A stretch of 10,747 bases of DNA from Nitrospirota bacterium (lineage in GTDB: Bacteria; Nitrospirota; Nitrospiria; Nitrospirales; UBA8639). How positions within the stretch are numbered: the stretch's first letter is position 1; each line of letters starts with the position of its first letter. This document shows, piece after piece, positions 7,262 through 10,747 of the stretch. The translations under genes were made by a program, and so were the position numbers. The stretch is taken from assembly GCA_029879555.1 (NCBI GenBank), contig JAOUQB010000050.1, positions 1 through 10,747 of the forward strand, read 5' to 3'. The notes under the pieces were generated by a model. The model searched no databases. It saw only the letters and a list, made by a program, of their open reading frames with translations, and had not been told where the DNA came from.

Positions 7262-8002
7262 GTGTCGCCGTTAGATGATTCACGAATTGCCGGGACCATT
7301 GCCGGCAATATACAGCGTATTCAAGAAGAGATCAGGCGGACGGCCACCAGGGCCGGACGAGATCCTTCCACGGTGCAATTAGTGGCGGCGACCAAAACGG
7401 TCTCACTCAGTGGGCTGCTTGAGGCGTATGCTGCCGGCGTGAGAGTGTTTGGGGAAAACCGGCTCCAAGAGGCCCAGGAGAAAATGCCTGCAGTTGGTCC
7501 GCGCCAAGGTTTAACTTGGCATTTTATTGGGCGGATACAACGTCGAAAGCTGAAAGATATTGTGGGAAAGTTTGGCCTGATTCATTCAGTAGAAAATGTA
7601 GAACAATCACGTCATATTAATGCTCTCGCTGAAAAATTGGGAATTTGTCAAGATATTCTCCTAGAGGTGAATGTTGCGAGGGAAGACACGAAAGGGGGAT
7701 TGTTCAGTCAGGATGTACCAAAAGCCGTGGAGGAGATTGAACGGCATCCTCATGTGACGCTTCGAGGCTTCATGACGCTTCCACCGTTTGCCGAGAACGC
7801 AGAGGAAGCCAGGCCCTATTTCTCGGAGTTGCGTCAATTGCGGGATTCTCTTGTGCAAGACGGGCTTGTTTCTGGGGGGGTGGAAGCATTATCCATGGGG
7901 ATGTCTCATGATTATCAGATTGCGATTGAGGAGGGAGCCACGATGGTGCGGATTGGCACGGCCATCTTTGGCAAGCGAGGGCCAATTCCGAAAGCGGGAT
8001 AA
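7262..8002 (+). CDS. yggS: YggS/PLPBP family pyridoxal phosphate homeostasis protein
   Basis: This family binds pyridoxal 5'-phosphate on a TIM-barrel alanine-racemase-like fold, has no known catalytic activity of its own, and influences vitamin B6 and amino-acid balance. The 246-residue product has the PLP Lys45 in LVAATKTV, then FGENRLQEAQEK (63-74), WHFIGRIQRRK (86-96), LEVNVAREDTKGG (134-146), LRGFMTLPP (167-175), and the phosphate-binding end MGMSHDYQIAIEEGATMVRI (212-231) followed by GTAIFGKR. GTG 7262 is the only reasonable start: an in-frame TGA lies at 7250-7252, three codons before it. The ribosome site is weak. It is the ylmE position of the division cluster, between pgeF and yggT. 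Confidence 0.95.
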   Translation: MSPLDDSRIAGTIAGNIQRIQEEIRRTATRAGRDPSTVQLVAATKTVSLSGLLEAYAAGVRVFGENRLQEAQEKMPAVGPRQGLTWHFIGRIQRRKLKDIVGKFGLIHSVENVEQSRHINALAEKLGICQDILLEVNVAREDTKGGLFSQDVPKAVEEIERHPHVTLRGFMTLPPFAENAEEARPYFSELRQLRDSLVQDGLVSGGVEALSMGMSHDYQIAIEEGATMVRIGTAIFGKRGPIPKAG

Positions 8003-8034
8003 GGAAAATCCCTGAGTCATAACAAAGGAGCGCC

Positions 8035-8334
8035 ATGTTTATTGCTGGAAATGTCTTAGAAGCCATTGCCACGATTGTGGGCTGGATCTTAGAGATCTAT
8101 ATGTGGGTCATTATTATTCGGGCGTTGATTTCATGGGTCAATCCAGACCCCTGGAACCCGATCGTGCAATTTTTGCAACGGGCCACCGATCCGGTCCTCT
8201 ATCAAATTCGGAAGCGGTTGGGGATGGGCAGTATGGGATTTGATTTTTCCCCGATCGTTGCTATCCTGTTAATATGGTTTCTGCAAATTGCTGTGGTAGG
8301 ATCTTTGAAGGATTTAGCGCTTCGTATGCACTAA
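8035..8334 (+). CDS. yggT: YggT family integral membrane protein
   Basis: The product is a small membrane protein of 99 residues with two hydrophobic segments (about 8-34 and 72-92). Between them is the family signature RALISWVNPDPWNPIVQFLQ followed by RATDPVLYQIRKRL. It is the single-repeat form, as in B. subtilis YlmG; E. coli YggT has two repeats. YlmG relatives are linked to membrane and division or plastid nucleoid organisation, but the molecular role is not settled, so I give none. ATG 8035 has a strong ribosome site (AAAGGAG just upstream). It is 32 bases after yggS and 24 before divIVA, consistent with one transcript. Confidence 0.93.
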   Translation: MFIAGNVLEAIATIVGWILEIYMWVIIIRALISWVNPDPWNPIVQFLQRATDPVLYQIRKRLGMGSMGFDFSPIVAILLIWFLQIAVVGSLKDLALRMH

Positions 8335-8358
8335 TGAGTGCGGGGAAAGGGTCGCATC

Positions 8359-8907
8359 ATGAAAATTACACCGTTGGACATTCAGCATAAAGTCCTGGAT
8401 ACGCAATGGCGGGGCTATCACAAAATTCAAGTGGATCAATTTTTGGAAGAAATTGCGGAGTCCGTTGAAGAGCTCACCAAGGAAAATTTGGTGATGAAAG
8501 AGAAAATGTCCGCCAAAGATGAAGAACTCGCGCAGCTTAAACGTGGGGAGACCACATTGACCAGTGCCCTGATTTCGACACAAACATTTGTCGATCAACT
8601 CAAGCGAGGGGCGCAACGTGATGCCGATCTTGTCGTCAAAGAAGCCGAATTAAAAGCCGAAGAAATTCTTTCCCAAAGCCGAGCAGAATTGGTGGATATG
8701 CGACGGATGATCTCTGGGCTACGGCAACAACGGGCGCTGGTGTTGGATCGCCTTCGCTCAACCTTAAGCTCCTTCCACCGGTTAGTTGAAGTTGAAGAGC
8801 AACCGGATGACACGGTTGATTCTTCGTTCAATGAACTACAGGAACCGCCAGAGCATCAAGGGCCTCAATTGAATACCGAACCCGCCTCTCATCGAGAAGC
8901 GGGCTAA
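8359..8907 (+). CDS. divIVA: DivIVA family coiled-coil protein
   Basis: DivIVA proteins bind curved membrane at poles and septa through a short N-terminal domain and act as scaffolds through long coiled coils. From ATG 8359 the product has 182 residues. MKITPLDIQHKVL, then WRGYHKIQVDQFLEEI, match the family N-terminal domain; Trp17-Arg18 align with the membrane-inserting Phe17-Arg18 of B. subtilis DivIVA, so an aromatic residue is kept. Residues about 25-150 are heptad-rich, charged coiled coil; the last 35 are polar and probably disordered. The start at 8359 restores the family N-terminus; an upstream GTG at 8338 adds seven unrelated residues. A related possibility is a GpsB/DivIVA-like divergent family member. 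The same reading frame continues open past the stop TAA (8905-8907) into the next gene. Confidence 0.9.
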   Translation: MKITPLDIQHKVLDTQWRGYHKIQVDQFLEEIAESVEELTKENLVMKEKMSAKDEELAQLKRGETTLTSALISTQTFVDQLKRGAQRDADLVVKEAELKAEEILSQSRAELVDMRRMISGLRQQRALVLDRLRSTLSSFHRLVEVEEQPDDTVDSSFNELQEPPEHQGPQLNTEPASHREAG

Positions 8908-8931
8908 TTCTTTCGGTTCTCCCATCATATT

Positions 8932-10020
8932 GTGGATCAGTCTGATCCCATTACTCGGGTACTTCATGAAGGCAGTCAAGCCGGGGTCTTTCCCGGAGCC
9001 GTCCTGCTGGTGCGCCATCAAGGCACCATCACCATTCATCAGGCGGTAGGACGCACGTCCTCGTTTTTAGAATCCCCTGCCGTTCAACTCGACACCATCT
9101 ACGATCTGGCTTCTCTGACCAAACCCCTTGCGACGGTTTCCTCAATTCTTCTTTTAGGGCAAGAGGGACGCCTGAGTTTTTCCCAAACATTGGATGCATG
9201 CTTACCGGAGACTGCCGGCTCTCTTCTTGGACAGATTTCAATAAAAGATGTCCTGTCGCATCAAAGCGGACTTCCAGCATGGCGTCCCTTCTATCAATTG
9301 TTTGCGCCGGATTCTCCATCTGAACCTGGTTCCCGGCAACAAAGAATGCAAGTCGTGTTGGAAAGAATCTTGAAGGAGCTGATTGACCAAGCCCCTGCGT
9401 CGATCAGTGTGTATAGCGATTTGGGCTATATGCTGTTGGGATTCGTGGTTGAACGATTGACGGGTCAATCCTTAGCTGATTTCTCGCGAGAGCGAATCTT
9501 TCAACCCTTGGAGGCCAATAACCTGGCCTTTGGTACTCATGACGTCCATGGGAAGGCGTTAGGCCGGATTGCGCCGACGGAAGAAGATCCCTGGCGAGGG
9601 CGTTTGCTCCAGGGCGAAGTCCATGATGAAAATGCGGCCGCTCTTGGGGGAATTGCCGGACATGCCGGTTTGTTTGGGACGGCGCAGGCGGTCGGACAGA
9701 TCACGAAAGCCTGGTTGGATGGGTATTTCGGAAAGCCAAGTATCTTCCGCCAAGAATTCGTCAGGCAGTTTGTGAGTGCGCAGCCTGGAACCAGTTGGGC
9801 TTTAGGCTGGGATACACCGTCACACCTTTCGTCTTCCGGCCAATGGTTTTCACTCCAGTCTTTTGGACACCTAGGCTTTACTGGCACGTCTATTTGGATT
9901 GATCCGGTCCGTGAATTAGAAGTGATCTTTCTCTCCAATCGAGTCCATCCTACTCGCGACAACCAAGCGATCAAAACCTTCCGTCCTCAACTCCACGATA
10001 CGATTATTCAGGGACTTTGA
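8932..10020 (+). CDS. Beta-lactamase-fold serine hydrolase (PF00144-type), probably cytosolic
   Basis: The 362-residue product belongs to the class C beta-lactamase/penicillin-binding-protein-like family, whose members include esterases and peptidases as well as beta-lactamases. The nucleophile motif SLTK is at 61-64 (in YDLASLTKPLATV), the second motif is YSD at 161-163 (in VYSDLGYMLLG) instead of the usual YxN, and the third is HLG at 313-315 (in GHLGFTGTS). HDENAAALGGIAGHAGLFGT (231-250) is typical of the family. There is no signal peptide or membrane segment at the N-terminus, so it is probably cytosolic, unlike most beta-lactamases. The GTG at 8932, 24 bases after divIVA, has no good ribosome site, so the start is uncertain. 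Context suggests a role in peptidoglycan turnover or recycling; the substrate is unknown. Confidence 0.88.
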   Translation: MDQSDPITRVLHEGSQAGVFPGAVLLVRHQGTITIHQAVGRTSSFLESPAVQLDTIYDLASLTKPLATVSSILLLGQEGRLSFSQTLDACLPETAGSLLGQISIKDVLSHQSGLPAWRPFYQLFAPDSPSEPGSRQQRMQVVLERILKELIDQAPASISVYSDLGYMLLGFVVERLTGQSLADFSRERIFQPLEANNLAFGTHDVHGKALGRIAPTEEDPWRGRLLQGEVHDENAAALGGIAGHAGLFGTAQAVGQITKAWLDGYFGKPSIFRQEFVRQFVSAQPGTSWALGWDTPSHLSSSGQWFSLQSFGHLGFTGTSIWIDPVRELEVIFLSNRVHPTRDNQAIKTFRPQLHDTIIQGL

Positions 10021-10334
10021 GTGGCACGTTGGTTGATTCCTTGGGCGATTCGTATTTGACTCTTTTCCAAGTGGCTGCTAGGTTGTACAGGGTACGTTTG
10101 GGAGTGGTGGCCACGCTAGGCAGTCTTTAAGACGACTTTTCTTTCCTTTCCTCTTTCAGTCATAACCCAGGCGCCGAAATCCTTTCCTGGTATTTTTGTC
10201 TGTCTAAATTGTAGTACTGCATTGGTCGGAGCGGGTACTTGGGCTGCGGTCTCCGTGTCCCTGTCTTCGAACAGAGTGTTATGGACTGATGGTAAAGGGT
10301 GTTGTTGAGAGTTATAAACTACTAGAGGGAAACC
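10021..10334 (+). other. Intergenic region, no gene seen
   Basis: The 314 bases after the serine hydrolase contain no convincing ORF or RNA gene. The palindrome GTGGCCAC lies at 10107-10114 and a pure pyrimidine run at 10136-10157, just after a short inverted repeat (AGTC/GACT at about 10122-10137). The latter could be a weak transcription terminator, but the stem is too short for a confident call. TATAAA at 10313-10318 has only a poor -35 partner (3 of 6 at 17 bases) and would place the transcript start on the ribosome site of the next gene. Confidence 0.6.
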
Positions 10335-10616
10335 ATGGTTCCTGAATCGTTAGTGGTCTTAGCCCATGGGTTACGTCTTGTGGTGTCTACCCAACGGGAA
10401 GATGATAAGGCCTTTCGATGTGGCGTCTTTGAGGCCAATGCCCGGGAAGAGGAGATGCAAGCCTATCGGGTTATTTCCGAAGGCTTTGGATCAATGACAT
10501 GCTTAGAAGCCCAAACCGGAGCGTATGATTATGCCCAGCGCATCTATCCGGATTTTGCCGATCAAATGAAAAAGCCACCATATTTGATTTGGAGGGGGCC
10601 GGTGACGAGCCTGTGA
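10335..10616 (+). CDS. Hypothetical protein, 93 residues
   Basis: I do not recognise this protein. It is 93 residues long, mixed acidic and basic, without signal peptide or membrane segment, and has no motif I can name. A hydrophobic start (VVLAHGLRLVV, about 7-17) is followed by a charged middle, then QTGAYDYAQRIYPDFADQMK and a C-terminal PPYLIWRGPVTSL. The many aromatics and the lack of low-complexity sequence suggest a small folded soluble protein. ATG 10335 has a reasonable ribosome site (AGAGGG at 10324-10329, five bases before it), and codon use looks like the neighbours, which together favour a real gene. Its relation to the division cluster is unclear. Confidence 0.65.
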   Translation: MVPESLVVLAHGLRLVVSTQREDDKAFRCGVFEANAREEEMQAYRVISEGFGSMTCLEAQTGAYDYAQRIYPDFADQMKKPPYLIWRGPVTSL

Positions 10617-10640
10617 GTTGTTGTCAGAGTATGGAGGGGA

Positions 10641-10688
10641 ATGATGAGGACGAATAAAGAATGTTGGGACGAACGGAGGAAAGGATGA
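10641..10688 (+). CDS. Possible 15-codon leader mini-ORF
   Basis: ATG 10641 follows GGAGGGG at 10633-10639 and opens a 15-residue frame (MMRTNKECWDERRKG). Its stop TGA (10686-10688) overlaps the ATG of the next gene (10685) as ATGA, the classic coupled arrangement. The only support is the ribosome site and the overlap; a frame this short could be coincidence. Confidence 0.25.
   Translation: MMRTNKECWDERRKG
10675..10680 (+). promoter_or_regulatory. Shine-Dalgarno site for the gene leaving the window
   Basis: GGAGGA, followed by AAGG, lies directly upstream of ATG 10685 (core GGAGG at 10675-10679, five bases before it). It supports a start at 10685. Confidence 0.6.
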
Positions 10689-10747
10689 AATTAACGATGA
10701 AATGGGGTGGAAAGAGTCAAAAGCCGAAGGCCTCCGGGACCCCACAT
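10685..10747 (+). CDS. Start of an unidentified gene, 3' truncated by the window
   Basis: Twenty-one codons are visible, beginning MKLTMKWGGKSQKPKASG, before the window ends. The N-terminus is basic and polar, which could be a cytoplasmic tail or a nucleic-acid-binding or membrane-proximal segment; nothing can be said about function. The strong ribosome site at 10675-10680 and the absence of stops make a true start likely. Confidence 0.5.
   Translation, partial: MKLTMKWGGKSQKPKASGTPH

Noticed and set aside
10289..10345. 18-codon frame running into the 93-residue gene
   Set aside because: No ribosome site upstream; too short and unsupported to list.
10503..10745. 80-codon minus-strand frame at the right edge
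   Set aside because: Ser, Phe and Pro-rich low-complexity translation opposite a purine-rich strand with good ribosome sites for + strand genes.
1..10747. Mobile elements, CRISPR arrays, tRNA or rRNA genes, toxin-antitoxin or defence genes
   Set aside because: I looked on both strands and saw no direct-repeat arrays, transposase-like ORFs, insertion-sequence ends or RNA-gene signatures; the region is conserved core gene content.

Overview
The window is a chromosomal cell-wall and cell-division (dcw) cluster with every gene on the + strand. Gene order, about 50-55% GC by eye, frequent GTG starts and protein style suggest a Gram-negative-type (diderm) bacterium, perhaps of the Nitrospirota or a deltaproteobacterial-type lineage. 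That placement is inference from layout; no 16S rRNA or other taxonomic marker is present.

Region 1 (1-2920) makes peptidoglycan precursors: murC (5' end cut off by the window), murB and ddl. Region 2 (2920-6360) is the division core: ftsQ, ftsA and ftsZ. ddl and ftsQ overlap by one base (TAATG) and ftsQ and ftsA are two bases apart. The ftsA-ftsZ gap is 118 bases and holds a possible short leader ORF that runs into ftsZ. Region 3 (6399-8907) is the tail that follows ftsZ in many Gram-positive and some diderm genomes: pgeF (ylmD-like), a YggS-type PLP protein (ylmE-like), a one-repeat YggT protein (ylmG-like) and a DivIVA-family coiled-coil protein. No sepF, proC or ylmH is seen. Region 4 (8932-10020) is a beta-lactamase-fold serine hydrolase with no signal peptide, probably cytosolic. 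Region 5 (10021-10747) is a 314-base non-coding gap, a 93-residue protein I do not recognise, a 15-codon mini-ORF and the first 21 codons of a gene leaving the window.

The genes form one functional programme. MurC, MurB and Ddl supply UDP-MurNAc-pentapeptide building blocks, and PgeF corrects L-Ser misincorporation. FtsZ with FtsA builds the membrane-anchored Z-ring, FtsQ links it to the periplasmic divisome, and DivIVA and YggT proteins are associated with poles, septa and membrane organisation. The genes up to pgeF are closely packed and probably co-transcribed. The 134-base gap before yggS has the best promoter candidate I could find.

Starts were reassigned for three genes: ftsZ at 5116 (strong Shine-Dalgarno), pgeF at GTG 6399 (avoids overlap with ftsZ) and divIVA at 8359 (family N-terminus). 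Most of the window is conserved housekeeping. The points most worth a second look are a duplicated C-terminal-peptide-like motif in FtsZ split by an Asn/Gly tract, the leader ORF before ftsZ, and the unrecognised genes at the right edge.
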